A DNA stretch of 64,000 nt, from contig CAZHPV010000007.1 in assembly GCA_964534845.1 (NCBI GenBank), positions 1 to 64,000 of the forward strand, in the 5' to 3' direction. The first letter of the stretch is position 1. Every line of letters begins with the position of its first letter. Both the position numbers and the translations under genes were made by a program. Below, piece after piece: positions 26,373 to 35,729 of the stretch. The notes below the pieces were generated by a model. That model saw only the letters and a program-made list of their open reading frames with translations. It searched no databases and was not told the origin of the DNA. The DNA is from CALCKU01 sp964534845 (lineage in GTDB: Bacteria; Pseudomonadota; Alphaproteobacteria; Caulobacterales; Maricaulaceae).

Positions 26373-27473
26373 CTAGAAATTATGCTTATCTAGGAAATTG
26401 GCCATTTCATCAAAGGCGTGGTGGGCTTCCGGCAACATATCATCAAAAACCTGCCAGACATGGCACATATGCGCCCAGCTTTGAAGTTCAACGTCCGAGC
26501 CTTGCGCGCGCGCCTTATTCGTATAACGCCGCGCATCATCATAGAGCACTTCAGCCGCGCTAACCTGAATAAGCAAGGGCGGCAATTGCGATAAATCTGC
26601 AAAAATTGGCGAGATAATCGGCGATGAGGGCGATATCTTATTTATTTTCCACCCACCCCATAGCAATAGCGAACGCGGTAATTTTGATATCGGTTCAGCA
26701 ATGGGGCGCAACATTGTGTCTGTTGCCAAATTCGTTTGTATGCTGGGGCTGGAATAAGTCGTATCTACTGTTGGCGATAATGCAATCGCTGCATCAGGAC
26801 GGCGCAGTGCGTCTTGCTTAACCCAATTCAGTAAAGAGAGGCACAAATTTCCGCCCGCACTGTCACCCGCAATCGCAACTGTTTTGGCAGGGTCTTGACG
26901 GTCTGGGCCATTGTCTAACATCCAGCGATAGGCGGCCTTACAATCGGTAAAACTGTCTACCCTGTTATTTTCAGGCATAAGACGGTAATCTGGGGCAAAG
27001 ACGACACATCCTGTTCGTTTGGCAATATTGGTAATAATGGCGCGGTGACTTTGCGGGCTACCGACTGTGAAGGCCCCTCCGTGGATATAAAGAAGGCGGC
27101 GGTCAGGATCGGCACCCGGAACCAAGGTCCACTCCCCGTCAAGCGCCACATCGCCGAAACGAGCCGTTGCGGGCTTGAACTCTGCTTCATATTCACGAGA
27201 CAATCCAACCGCGTCGAACCGGGCGCGTTTTTCCGTCAGTTTTTGCCCCGCCCCGCTATTTCCAGCCGCCGGCATGACAAAATTTTCTACTAGCCACGCC
27301 TCAACATCGGCCATGCCGTCTGAAGGCTTTTCAGGGTCAAATGTTACCGGAATGTCAGGCGTGTCATATTTGGCGAGATTTTCGCCGGCGAGATGATATT
27401 TTGTTATGCCCATAAGGGCGAGAATTGGCAGAGCGGTTAAGGCAAGCAGAGCGGTTAAGGCAATATGTATCAT
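26373..27473 (-). CDS. Alpha/beta hydrolase of the hormone-sensitive-lipase family
   Basis: A 366-residue esterase with the HSL-type oxyanion motif HGGAF (residues within YIHGGAFTVGSP) and the nucleophile GDSAGGNL. A late HMCHVWQVF region supplies the histidine. The N-terminus is hydrophobic (about residues 1-22), a signal anchor, so the enzyme probably sits in the inner membrane facing the periplasm. It most likely cleaves short- to medium-chain esters. It abuts rimM tail to tail without a gap and reads in the same direction as aroC upstream. Confidence 0.85.
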   Translation of the reverse strand: MIHIALTALLALTALPILALMGITKYHLAGENLAKYDTPDIPVTFDPEKPSDGMADVEAWLVENFVMPAAGNSGAGQKLTEKRARFDAVGLSREYEAEFKPATARFGDVALDGEWTLVPGADPDRRLLYIHGGAFTVGSPQSHRAIITNIAKRTGCVVFAPDYRLMPENNRVDSFTDCKAAYRWMLDNGPDRQDPAKTVAIAGDSAGGNLCLSLLNWVKQDALRRPDAAIALSPTVDTTYSSPSIQTNLATDTMLRPIAEPISKLPRSLLLWGGWKINKISPSSPIISPIFADLSQLPPLLIQVSAAEVLYDDARRYTNKARAQGSDVELQSWAHMCHVWQVFDDMLPEAHHAFDEMANFLDKHNF

Positions 27474-27491
27474 GAAGATAACGACCCTTAT

Positions 27492-28565
27492 CTATTTTCC
27501 TGTCTGCCCGCGATGACGGAGTTTTTGATCTGCCAAGACACAGGCCAACATGGCTTCGGCGACAGGGACGCCGCGAATACCGACACAGGGATCGTGTCGA
27601 CCCTTTGTACGCACATCAATTTCTTGGCCCTCCGAGTCAATGGACCGCGTCGGGGTTAAAATAGAAGATGTCGGCTTGATCGCGACCCGTACAACAATCT
27701 CCTCACCATTCGATATACCGCCCAAAACACCGCCTGCATGATTGGATAGAAATTTGGGTCTACCATTTTCCATTCTGATCTCATCGGCGTTTTCAACCCC
27801 GCTAAATCCCGCGGACGCAAAACCCGCCCCAATCTCTACGCCCTTGGCGGCATTAATTGACATCATGGCACTCGCAATCTCGGCATCCAGCTTACCGTAA
27901 ACAGGCGCACCCCACCCTGCTGGCAGGCCGCTCGCTCTCACTTCAAGGATGGCCCCAACCGAATTTCCTGACTTGCGGACTGCGTCCAGATAATCTTCCC
28001 AGTTTCGGGCCGCCTTTGCATCAGGGCACCAAAAGGGATTGTTATGCGTCTCCTCCCAGTCCCAGTTTTCGCCGTCTACCATTTCCGTTCCAATTTGAAT
28101 AACAGCACCCTGTATGGCGATGTCCGGGCCAAGTATTTTTCGCGCGATCGCCCCTGCCGCCACGCGGTTGGCGGTTTCGCGAGCTGAGCTGCGCCCGCCC
28201 CCGCGGTAATCTCGAATGCCGTATTTCGCATCATAGGTGAAATCGGCATGACCGGGTCTGTAGCGGGTTTTAATCTCGGAGTAATCCTTGCTGCGCTGAT
28301 CTTTGTTTTCAATCAAGAGACCAATGGGCGCACCCGTTGTGCGGCCTTCAAATACACCAGATAAAATTTGAACTTGGTCGGGTTCTTGTCTCTGGGTCAC
28401 AAAACGGGATGTGCCCGGCCTGCGTTTGTCTAAATAAACCTGTATATCAGGCGCGCTGAGGTCTAGCTTTGGTGGACACCCATCCACAACACAGCCAATA
28501 GCCGGCCCGTGGCTTTCGCCCCAAGTTGTAAACCGAAATAAATGTCCAAATGTATTATGTGACAT
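27492..28565 (-). CDS. aroC: Chorismate synthase
   Basis: AroC makes chorismate from EPSP, the last common step to aromatic amino acids, folate and quinones, using reduced FMN. The 357-residue sequence has the signatures GESHGPAIGCVVDGCPP near the N-terminus, DFRGGGRSSARET-type residues at YRGGGRSSARETANRVAAG, and ISNGEEIVVRVAIKPTSSI and KGRHDPCVGIRGVPVAEAM near the C-terminus. It lies 18 bases upstream of the esterase on the same strand and may be co-transcribed with it. Confidence 0.96.
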   Translation of the reverse strand: MSHNTFGHLFRFTTWGESHGPAIGCVVDGCPPKLDLSAPDIQVYLDKRRPGTSRFVTQRQEPDQVQILSGVFEGRTTGAPIGLLIENKDQRSKDYSEIKTRYRPGHADFTYDAKYGIRDYRGGGRSSARETANRVAAGAIARKILGPDIAIQGAVIQIGTEMVDGENWDWEETHNNPFWCPDAKAARNWEDYLDAVRKSGNSVGAILEVRASGLPAGWGAPVYGKLDAEIASAMMSINAAKGVEIGAGFASAGFSGVENADEIRMENGRPKFLSNHAGGVLGGISNGEEIVVRVAIKPTSSILTPTRSIDSEGQEIDVRTKGRHDPCVGIRGVPVAEAMLACVLADQKLRHRGQTGK

Positions 28566-28655
28566 GAGCGCTGTTTAACGGGGAATATCGCTAACGGCTA
28601 GTCTTTTCCACGATTTACGAAGACAGCTTCAAAAAAAGCCCTTGCATTACGTGCA

Positions 28656-28671
28656 TATATGTGCACATATA
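28656..28671. promoter_or_regulatory. 16-base perfect palindrome upstream of the ArsR-alkB pair, probable operator
   Basis: TATATGTGCACATATA is fully self-complementary and ends five bases before the ATG of the ArsR-type regulator at 28677. ArsR-family dimers bind such AT-rich palindromes over their own promoters. The position would block transcription or translation start of both genes. No canonical ribosome-binding site precedes the regulator, so a leaderless transcript is possible. Confidence 0.6.
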
Positions 28672-28676
28672 CATGA

Positions 28677-29060
28677 ATGAGAAATGATAATCGACGACAA
28701 TCCCCTGAATATCAGACCATGGCGGAAGCCGCGATTGCGGTTCTGGATACGCAATTTTTAAAAGCCCTCACGGATTCAACACGTATTCAAATAATCAAAA
28801 AACTTATATTGCTAGGTACATGTGATATCTCGACGATTGCGCGCGGATTATCGCAAGACCGCTCTGTAGTTTCACGACACCTTGCCATTTTGGAACGCGC
28901 CGGGATTGCCGCTTCGCGTAAACAAGGCCGACATGTGCTATATGATTTGGCGGGGCCGGATATTGTCGCCAAGGTTGCCTCTATTTTGGAGGCCGTAAAA
29001 CCCATGGCCCAACATTGTGTACCCTTTCAACATTTTAATAGCGACGGAGACGCGGCATGA
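28677..29060 (+). CDS. ArsR-family winged-helix transcriptional regulator
   Basis: The 127-residue protein has the ArsR fold: LKALTDSTRIQIIKKL, then CDISTIARGLSQDRSVVSRHLAILERAGI as the recognition helix-turn-helix, and ASRKQGRHVLYDLAG as the wing. No classical metal-binding ELCVCDL motif is present. It has cysteines at the CD before the recognition helix and at QHCVPF near the end, so a metal, redox or ligand signal cannot be decided. Its stop overlaps the alkB start by four bases (ATGA), and a palindrome lies over its own start. It most simply controls alkB. A start at 28719 is an alternative. Confidence 0.82.
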   Translation: MRNDNRRQSPEYQTMAEAAIAVLDTQFLKALTDSTRIQIIKKLILLGTCDISTIARGLSQDRSVVSRHLAILERAGIAASRKQGRHVLYDLAGPDIVAKVASILEAVKPMAQHCVPFQHFNSDGDAA

Positions 29061-30256
29061 GCACGTTTACGGGCACAGCAGAAGACGGAAGTTCTGTTAT
29101 TTATGTCGACAAAAAACGTCACCTCTGGTGGCTGAGTTTTATCTCGCCTGCCATTAGCTTGGCTGCGATCTGGCTTTATTTTGCCTTTGATAAAAACCCT
29201 ATCTTTACCCTTATCCCCGCCCTTTATATTTTCGCTTTCACACCACTTGTCGATTATTTTATGGGCGTAGATACGCACAACCCACCAGAAGAAGTCGTGA
29301 GTTCTATGTCGCTGGACGCCTATTACCGTTTCCACGTGCATATTGGTATAACCGTCACGATAGCTGTATTTTTCGCCTATGTCTGGTTTGTCGGGACGCA
29401 AACCTTGCCGCTCTGGTCATATATTGCGCTTATAATTGGTGTAGGGATGGGTAGCGGCGGCATTATGGCTAAAACGCATGAGCTCGGTCATAAAAACAAT
29501 CGCTGGGATAGGCTGCATGCCCGGATCGGCAATATGATAATTGGCTATGGCCACTTTAACATTGAACATAATCAAGGACATCATACATGGGTAGCGACAC
29601 CTGAAGACCCTGCCAGTTCCCGCATGGGAGAGAGCATATACAGATTTGCCATACGGGAGCTTACGGGCACCACGAAACGCGGCTTGATGCATGAGCGCAA
29701 ACGTCTTGAGGTACAGGGGCGTAGCTTCTGGAGTCTTCACAACCATGTTTTACAGGTTTACGCCGTCGCCCTGCTCTCTTTTGTATTCTTTAGTGCGGTC
29801 TTTGGGCCCGCAATTTTGTTCTTCCTTATTCCGCACCATATATTGGGGTGGTATACGTTAACCCAAGCCAATTATGTCGAACATTACGGACTAATGCGCC
29901 AGAAAACCGCGAACGGAAAATATGAACGCACGCAGCCGCGTCATAGCTGGAACACAAATCATACATTCACCAATTTGATGCTCTTTCATCTTCAGCGCCA
30001 TTCCGACCACCATGCCCACCCCCAACGCCCCTATCAGGTTTTGCGGGACTATGACGATGTCCCCAGCCTGCCTATGGGTTACGGCGGGTGTTTTGCCGTC
30101 GCAGCTGTGCCATATTTTTGGTATAAAATGATGGATAAACGCGTCATGGATTGGGCGGGCGGTGATATTACCAAGGTCAATATCGATCCCAAAAACAAAG
30201 ACAGGCTCTATAAAAAATGGGGTCCTGAAGCCGGGGCATATCAGGCCACGGCTTAA
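29057..30256 (+). CDS. alkB: Alkane 1-monooxygenase (AlkB-type membrane di-iron enzyme)
   Basis: AlkB hydroxylates the terminal carbon of medium-chain alkanes or fatty-acyl chains. The 399 residues contain about six hydrophobic helices and the AlkB histidine boxes: HELGH (141-145), EHNQGHH (170-176) and LQRHSDHHAHP (about 323-333), with NYVEHYGL before the last. The NYVEHYGL signature separates AlkB from desaturases. It needs rubredoxin as electron donor; none is encoded nearby. Its start overlaps the ArsR-type gene, so expression is probably governed by that regulator. Confidence 0.9.
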   Translation: MSTFTGTAEDGSSVIYVDKKRHLWWLSFISPAISLAAIWLYFAFDKNPIFTLIPALYIFAFTPLVDYFMGVDTHNPPEEVVSSMSLDAYYRFHVHIGITVTIAVFFAYVWFVGTQTLPLWSYIALIIGVGMGSGGIMAKTHELGHKNNRWDRLHARIGNMIIGYGHFNIEHNQGHHTWVATPEDPASSRMGESIYRFAIRELTGTTKRGLMHERKRLEVQGRSFWSLHNHVLQVYAVALLSFVFFSAVFGPAILFFLIPHHILGWYTLTQANYVEHYGLMRQKTANGKYERTQPRHSWNTNHTFTNLMLFHLQRHSDHHAHPQRPYQVLRDYDDVPSLPMGYGGCFAVAAVPYFWYKMMDKRVMDWAGGDITKVNIDPKNKDRLYKKWGPEAGAYQATA

Positions 30257-30370
30257 ACGCAACGCTTCGCTGCCTACGCCTATTAATGGGTTAGGACACG
30301 TCTATAATTAGGCAGGTGACAGGGCTTCCAAGCTCATATAACAAGCCCCCTATGCGTATCGTCCCGCCAT

Positions 30371-30994
30371 ATGTCACTTGAAGTCTGGATAGCGCTGGTC
30401 GCTCTGTTTGGGGTGGGCGGGCTTACCCCCGGACCCGCCGTCATGCTGGTTTTGGCGTCTGCCTTTCGCTACGGTTTCAAACCTGCCATGCTGGCAGCTC
30501 TGGGTATAGCGACGGCGAATATCGGCTGGCTTTTAATGGCGGCCTCAGGCGCAGCGGTCCTCGCTACAAACTTTCCAGCTGCCTTTCTTGCCATGAAATT
30601 TATCGGCCTCGCCGTGATTTTATTTCTGGCGCTTAGCGCTATGTTCGGCCCCCTGCCAGATGCAAACGCCCAAGACAATTCTGCGCCGCCGCGCGCCAAG
30701 CTCTACGGCAAAGGACTTGCTTTACAAATTTCCAGCCCCATGCCGCTGGTCTTTTTTGGCCTTCTCCTGCCGACCTATTTTGATAGTTCCGCCAGCCTAA
30801 TAATCCAGCTCACTATCATGTTTGTCACGGTAACAGTCACGGAATTATTGGGACTGGCGTTTTACGCCTATAGCGCCCAGCGCATGCGAGAACTTTTATC
30901 ATCGCCCAAAGCGGCACGACTTTTCAACATTTTCATTGGCATTGTTATGATATGTTCAGGAATTTGGGCTATTCTCAGTACTAGCGGTCATTAA
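30371..30994 (+). CDS. LysE/RhtB-family amino-acid exporter
   Basis: A 207-residue inner-membrane protein with about six hydrophobic segments and the family opening GGLTPGPAVMLVLASAFRYGF (glycine/proline-rich first loop). LysE/RhtB proteins export amino acids or related small molecules by proton exchange; the cargo cannot be named. A proline-rich, charged loop occurs after the third helix (DANAQDNSAPPRAKLYGKG). It follows alkB after 114 bases and precedes ppa, with no clear operon. Confidence 0.85.
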   Translation: MSLEVWIALVALFGVGGLTPGPAVMLVLASAFRYGFKPAMLAALGIATANIGWLLMAASGAAVLATNFPAAFLAMKFIGLAVILFLALSAMFGPLPDANAQDNSAPPRAKLYGKGLALQISSPMPLVFFGLLLPTYFDSSASLIIQLTIMFVTVTVTELLGLAFYAYSAQRMRELLSSPKAARLFNIFIGIVMICSGIWAILSTSGH

Positions 30995-31068
30995 GGCTTG
31001 CTATTAGCGCCACGCGCTCTAACAAGCTCAACCGATAACGCCCCAAGCGTTCAAAAGGACTTTATATT

Positions 31069-31593
31069 ATGGATATGTCTAAAATATCGGTAGGAGAAAA
31101 CCCGCCATTTGATATCAATGTTATCATCGAAGTTCCCTTGGGAGGGGAACCCATAAAATATGAAATGGATAAAGCGTCAGGTGCTATGTTCGTAGACCGT
31201 TTTTTATATACGGCGATGCGCTATCCCTGTAATTACGGCTTTATTCCGCACACGCTTTCCAATGATGGAGACCCAACAGATGTTCTAGTAGTAGGCAACC
31301 GTGCCCTTATGCCCGGCTCTGTGATCCGCGCGCGCCCTGTCGGTGTGCTAATGATGGAAGACGAGGCTGGCATTGATGAGAAAATTGTCGCCGTGCCACA
31401 CCAAAAGCTGACCGCTTATTATGACCAGATACAGGACTACACAGATCTGCCGCAAGTTCTACAAGATCGTATTCCGCACTTCTTCGAACACTATAAAGAC
31501 CTTGAAAAAGATAAATGGGTAAAAATTCTGGGATGGGACACACGTGAAAAGGCGGGTGAGCTTATTATGAGCGGGATTAAGGCGGCTGGATAA
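31069..31593 (+). CDS. ppa: Inorganic pyrophosphatase
   Basis: Family I soluble pyrophosphatase, which drives biosynthesis by hydrolysing PPi with Mg2+. The 174 residues show EVPLGGEPIKYEMDKASG, the active-site YPCNYGFIPHTLSNDGDPTDVLVV (acidic cluster DGDPTD) and DKWVKILGWDTREKA. The length is typical. An AAAGGAC ribosome-binding site precedes the ATG. It acts as a hexamer in the cytoplasm. Confidence 0.96.
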   Translation: MDMSKISVGENPPFDINVIIEVPLGGEPIKYEMDKASGAMFVDRFLYTAMRYPCNYGFIPHTLSNDGDPTDVLVVGNRALMPGSVIRARPVGVLMMEDEAGIDEKIVAVPHQKLTAYYDQIQDYTDLPQVLQDRIPHFFEHYKDLEKDKWVKILGWDTREKAGELIMSGIKAAG

Positions 31594-31642
31594 GGCCGTT
31601 TCTTAAATTGCATTTCGCCGTGAATCATGGAACAAAACAAGA

Positions 31643-32797
31643 ATGGATCCCATTCTCTCATATTCCGGTATGGAACTTAGCCTTGTCGAGCTGATTTTAG
31701 GCGCAGCCCTACTCTTACTCGGCGCGCTGATAGCTTTGATGTTTTCTCGCGGCGGCCAGAAAACACTAGAAAGCCATATTCAGAAAATGGGCGATCAGCA
31801 AAGCATTCTGCAAGGCCGGCTGACCCAATTTGCACAAGACAGCGCACGCCGGGACGAACAGTTCAGAGATAGTCTAGATAATAGGCTCGCCAATGTTTCT
31901 GAAAAAGTCGGAAAATCTATTCTGGAAACACAAGACCGTAATTCCGCTAGCATGAAACAATTACACGAAAGACTGGCCTTAATTGATAGAGCCCAGAAAA
32001 ACATCGAGACATTATCCGGTGAAGTCTCAGGCCTGCAAAGCCTCTTATCAAATAAGCAAGCGCGTGGTGCATTTGGCGAAAAACAAATGCAGGATTTGAT
32101 TAAAAATTATATGCCCCCTCACGCCTATAGTTTTCAGGCAACCCTCTCAAATAAAAAACGCGTGGATGCCCTTATTCACCTGCCCCAAAACCAGGGTGAC
32201 GTCGCTATAGATAGCAAATTTCCAATGGAGAGCTGGCGGCGCATGACGGAGGCTGAAAACACACCCGATGAGGAAACAGCCAAGAAGCTTTTTGCCCGTG
32301 ACGTGCTTACCCATATCAAAGACATTTCCGAGAAATATCTCATCTTTGGTGAGACACACGATATTGCGCTGATGTTTTTGCCGTCGGAAGCCATTTATGC
32401 CGAGCTACACGCAAATTTCCCAAAAGTGATAGAAAAAGGGTTCGCGCAAAAAGTGATGATCGTTTCACCCACCACATTCATGGCGACCCTGCACACAATG
32501 CGCGCGGTTATGAAAGATGCGGCAATGCGAGAGCAAGCCCACATTATACAGCGCGAAGTCGGTATATTGTCTCAAGATATTCGGCGTCTAGACGATAGGG
32601 TAGAGAAACTGCAAACCCATTTCGGCCAATCTATCAAAGATGTTGAACAGATCAGGACATCAACTAAAAAGATCGTCAAACGGTCAGATAAAATTGAAAG
32701 TCTGGAGGTCGATAGTTCCGATACACCGCTGAGTGATTTAACGACGCAAAAGGAGCCTGAATTTGACGATGATTTCGATTTAAGAGACAGCGCATGA
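31643..32797 (+). CDS. rmuC: RmuC-family DNA recombination protein
   Basis: RmuC limits inversions at short inverted repeats and is predicted to be a nuclease. The 384-residue protein has an N-terminal membrane segment (about residues 12-32), a coiled coil (about 40-130) and the RmuC core: GAFGEKQMQDLI, DALIHLPQNQGDVAIDSKFPMESW, IALMFLPSEAIYAEL and VMIVSPTTFMATLHT. The DxK-type catalytic residues DSKFP are present. An acidic tail ends the protein. Its stop overlaps the next start (ATGA), so the two are co-translated. Confidence 0.92.
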   Translation: MDPILSYSGMELSLVELILGAALLLLGALIALMFSRGGQKTLESHIQKMGDQQSILQGRLTQFAQDSARRDEQFRDSLDNRLANVSEKVGKSILETQDRNSASMKQLHERLALIDRAQKNIETLSGEVSGLQSLLSNKQARGAFGEKQMQDLIKNYMPPHAYSFQATLSNKKRVDALIHLPQNQGDVAIDSKFPMESWRRMTEAENTPDEETAKKLFARDVLTHIKDISEKYLIFGETHDIALMFLPSEAIYAELHANFPKVIEKGFAQKVMIVSPTTFMATLHTMRAVMKDAAMREQAHIIQREVGILSQDIRRLDDRVEKLQTHFGQSIKDVEQIRTSTKKIVKRSDKIESLEVDSSDTPLSDLTTQKEPEFDDDFDLRDSA

Positions 32798-33132
32798 TTT
32801 ACTATGAAGGACGCCTTTTCCGTCCAAGTTCTGAACAGCTGGAATCGGACACAACACCCGAAACAATTTTCAAATATCACCAAAAGGGGGATATTTTAAC
32901 CGGCACCTATTCGGGAGGCTATGTCGAATTTGGCCAGTTAATCGGCCTTGTAAACCTCGCCGGGCGGATAGATATGCGCTATCATCACGTTAATACGGAC
33001 GGAGAGCTTATGACCGGTATCTGTCGCTCTATTCCCGAAATTCTGGATAGTGGTAAAATACGCTTGCATGAAAGCTGGCAATGGACCTGTAAGGACCGGG
33101 CCAAAGGTACGTCTATATTGGACGAGCTATAA
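32794..33132 (+). CDS. Conserved protein of the family mislabelled N-acetylglutamate synthase
   Basis: The 112-residue product matches a widespread small protein family recognisable by YHQKGDILTGTYSGG, LIGLVNLAGRIDMRYHHVN, GELMTGICRS and GKIRLHESWQW. Databases often call it N-acetylglutamate synthase, but it has no GNAT fold and the name has no visible support. It is probably an all-beta cytoplasmic protein. Its start overlaps the rmuC stop by four bases, which may be coincidental. It is convergent with recR. Confidence 0.75.
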   Translation: MIYYEGRLFRPSSEQLESDTTPETIFKYHQKGDILTGTYSGGYVEFGQLIGLVNLAGRIDMRYHHVNTDGELMTGICRSIPEILDSGKIRLHESWQWTCKDRAKGTSILDEL

Positions 33133-33140
33133 GTCTGCCG

Positions 33141-33770
33141 CTAAAATGGCCTGCGGCTTTGCATGGCCGCCATGATTGTCCCGTCATCAAGATAATCCAG
33201 CTCGCCACCTATCGGTACGCCGTGGGCTAATCTGGAAATTTTTACGCCGGCATTTTCCAAGTGATCCGTGATATAATGTGCGGTTGTCTGGCCATCTATT
33301 GTCGCATTCATCGCCAAAACAATTTCGGTAATATCCGCACGGCCTGCACGGTCTATCAAAGAGGAAATATTAAGGTCCTCCGGTCGGATACCGTCAATCG
33401 CAGATAATGTCCCGCCCAAAATGTGATAAAGTCCTTTAAAGGCCCCCGCCCGTTCCATGGCCCATAAATCCCCGACATCTTGCACCACACAAATAACCGT
33501 TCTGTCGCGCCCCGGAGCTTGGCATATATAACACGGGTCGTGGCTATCGACATTCCCACAAACCGAACAGCTCGTGATCTTGTCTGCAGCTTCCGCCATT
33601 GTACTCGCTAAAGGACGCATCAAACCCTCGCGCTTTTTAACCAGTTCTAGAGCCGCCCGTCTGGCCGAGCGCGGCCCCAGACCGGGCAATTTGGCAAGAA
33701 GGCTGATTAAGCGTTCAATTTCTGGACTTACCTTGGCACGAGACACGGCTCTTTCCTTTTCGATTCGCAC
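33141..33770 (-). CDS. recR: Recombination protein RecR
   Basis: RecR, with RecF and RecO, loads RecA at gaps. The 209 residues contain the helix-hairpin-helix (LPGLGPRSARRAALEL), a four-cysteine zinc finger (CSVCGNVDSHDPCYICQ) and the Toprim domain (ICVVQDVGDLWAMERA, EIVLAMNATIDGQTTAHYI). All four cysteines are present. It normally follows ybaB directly; here ggt lies between. Confidence 0.96.
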   Translation of the reverse strand: MRIEKERAVSRAKVSPEIERLISLLAKLPGLGPRSARRAALELVKKREGLMRPLASTMAEAADKITSCSVCGNVDSHDPCYICQAPGRDRTVICVVQDVGDLWAMERAGAFKGLYHILGGTLSAIDGIRPEDLNISSLIDRAGRADITEIVLAMNATIDGQTTAHYITDHLENAGVKISRLAHGVPIGGELDYLDDGTIMAAMQSRRPF

Positions 33771-33861
33771 CCAGCCTAAACAAATTACCTGTAGAGTTTA
33801 AGGCTTTTATCGTCTCCCCTTACACGACCCAAGCACCACTGAACGAACTTTAAGACGTGAA

Positions 33862-35703
33862 TTACGGAACGGCGATCGCGGCCGATTTAGGGCTGCGGGG
33901 ATCAGCGGCGCCGAAGAAAAAGGGCGAGCCCGCCGCTGTTCCTACCGCCTTACCTACGGAATTTACACGCCCCAAAATTGTACGCGTAAAATCCCCATTT
34001 GCATTTTTGGGAAAGGCGTGGCCCATTTCCTCTAGGATTGCCAGCGTATCAGGTGAGATGCCCGGCTCGGCCAAGACGATTTCAGGCAACCATTGATGAT
34101 GAATACGCGGCATATTTGTCGCTTGTGCTAAATTCATATCCCATTCAATGACATTCAGCACCATTTGCAACACAGAGGTGATAATCGTGCTGCCCCCCGG
34201 ACTGCCCGTGGCAAGAACAGGCACGCCGTTCTTTTTCACTATCAAAGGCGACATGGATGAGAGCGGACGCTTTAGCGGTTCTATTTTATTAGCCTCTCCA
34301 CCAATAAGGCCGTACCCATTCGCCGCCCCCGGCTTCGCCGAAAAATCATCCATTTCATTATTGAGTAAGAACCCTGCCCCGTCCACACTCAGACGGCTTC
34401 CATAAGAAAAATTGAGCGTATACGTCACGGCCACACTATTTCCGTCCTTATCAACAACTGAATAATGTGTCGTCGACGGCCCCTCCGGTTTCAAAACCGT
34501 TCCCGGGCGCACGTCCGATGATTTTGTCGCTTTCTCAAGAGAAATTGTAGCGCGTAGTCTATCGGCATAATCCGGGTCGATCAAAGCGTCCTGAGGCACA
34601 TCGAAAAAGTCTGGGTCACCCAAATATTTCGAGCGGTCAGCAAAAGCCCGCCGCATAGCTTCGATCAGCTTATGTAAATAAGCAGCACTATTATGCCCGT
34701 CAGCTTGCAAGTCATAGCCCTCGAGAATATTGAGCATTTGCAATATATGAATACCTCCTGACGAGGGCGGCGGCATGGAGTGCACTTCATACCCTTTATA
34801 GCGCCCGCTTACAGCATTGCGCGTCACAGTGCGGTAATTCGCAAGATCGTCACGCGTGATAATCCCATTGCCTCTCTGGATTTCCGCTACAATCAGATCC
34901 GCCGTTTTACCATAATAAAAGCCCTTCTTTCCTTGATGCATTATCCGGCGAAGTGTCGCTGCCAGATCGGGCTGTCTCATCCTTTCTCCGGGTTGAAACC
35001 CTCGCCCTCCATTTAGGAAATATTTAACAGAGGACGGATCAACCGAGAGACTCTTCCGGTTTTCTTCCAATGAATTAGCCAAGCCGTAAGATACCGGAAA
35101 CCCATTTATCGCTAATTGAATTGCCGGCCCCATAACTTGTCTGCGCGTCATTGTTCCATAAGTTTCCAGAGCCTCTAAAAGCCCCATAACCGTTCCCGGA
35201 ACGCCCGCTGAAAGATGGCTATATTGTGCTTTTTGATTATCCACATTTCCGTCGGCTCCAAGATACATGTCCCGACTCGCCGCAGCCGGCGCCATTTCAC
35301 GAAAGTCCAGCGCGGTGACATCGCCTGAACCTGCCGGAGAGATAAGCATAAAACCACCTCCGCCCAAATTTCCGGCTTGAGGATGGCTTACCGCCAACGC
35401 AAAACCCGTCGCTACAGCGGCATCAACAGCATTACCCCCGCGCTCCAAAATATCGGCGCCTATCTGCGCCGCAATTCTGTCTTGTGCTGAAACCATTCCC
35501 GACCTCCCCTTTACAGGGTGAAAACGGCTAGAAAAATCAAGCAAAGAATTTAGCGAAAGTGAAACCGGTTTTTCTTCTGTTGCGACTTTATCTTTAGCCT
35601 GCACGGACAAACCGCTAAAAAACACAACAAGGCAAAATGAAAAAAATAAAGGCTTTAGAGCACTATAAACCCTTGAGCTAAACTGTCGGTAATTCTTCAT
35701 CAT
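33862..35703 (-). CDS. ggt: Gamma-glutamyltransferase
   Basis: A periplasmic Ntn-hydrolase that cleaves the gamma-glutamyl bond of glutathione. The 613-residue precursor starts with a signal peptide (about residues 15-36, ending SVQA). It has the GGNAVDAAVATGFAL and GNLGGGGFMLI motifs, and the autocleavage site before the catalytic threonine in GPSTTHYSVVDKDGNSVAVT. It also has the lid GSRLSVDGAGFLLNNEMDDF and the C-terminal PRIHHQWLP. It lies between ybaB and recR, an unusual position that splits the normal dnaX-ybaB-recR order. Confidence 0.95.
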   Translation of the reverse strand: MMKNYRQFSSRVYSALKPLFFSFCLVVFFSGLSVQAKDKVATEEKPVSLSLNSLLDFSSRFHPVKGRSGMVSAQDRIAAQIGADILERGGNAVDAAVATGFALAVSHPQAGNLGGGGFMLISPAGSGDVTALDFREMAPAAASRDMYLGADGNVDNQKAQYSHLSAGVPGTVMGLLEALETYGTMTRRQVMGPAIQLAINGFPVSYGLANSLEENRKSLSVDPSSVKYFLNGGRGFQPGERMRQPDLAATLRRIMHQGKKGFYYGKTADLIVAEIQRGNGIITRDDLANYRTVTRNAVSGRYKGYEVHSMPPPSSGGIHILQMLNILEGYDLQADGHNSAAYLHKLIEAMRRAFADRSKYLGDPDFFDVPQDALIDPDYADRLRATISLEKATKSSDVRPGTVLKPEGPSTTHYSVVDKDGNSVAVTYTLNFSYGSRLSVDGAGFLLNNEMDDFSAKPGAANGYGLIGGEANKIEPLKRPLSSMSPLIVKKNGVPVLATGSPGGSTIITSVLQMVLNVIEWDMNLAQATNMPRIHHQWLPEIVLAEPGISPDTLAILEEMGHAFPKNANGDFTRTILGRVNSVGKAVGTAAGSPFFFGAADPRSPKSAAIAVP

Positions 35704-35729
35704 GTGACCCGCGGTAATTTCTCTACCTA

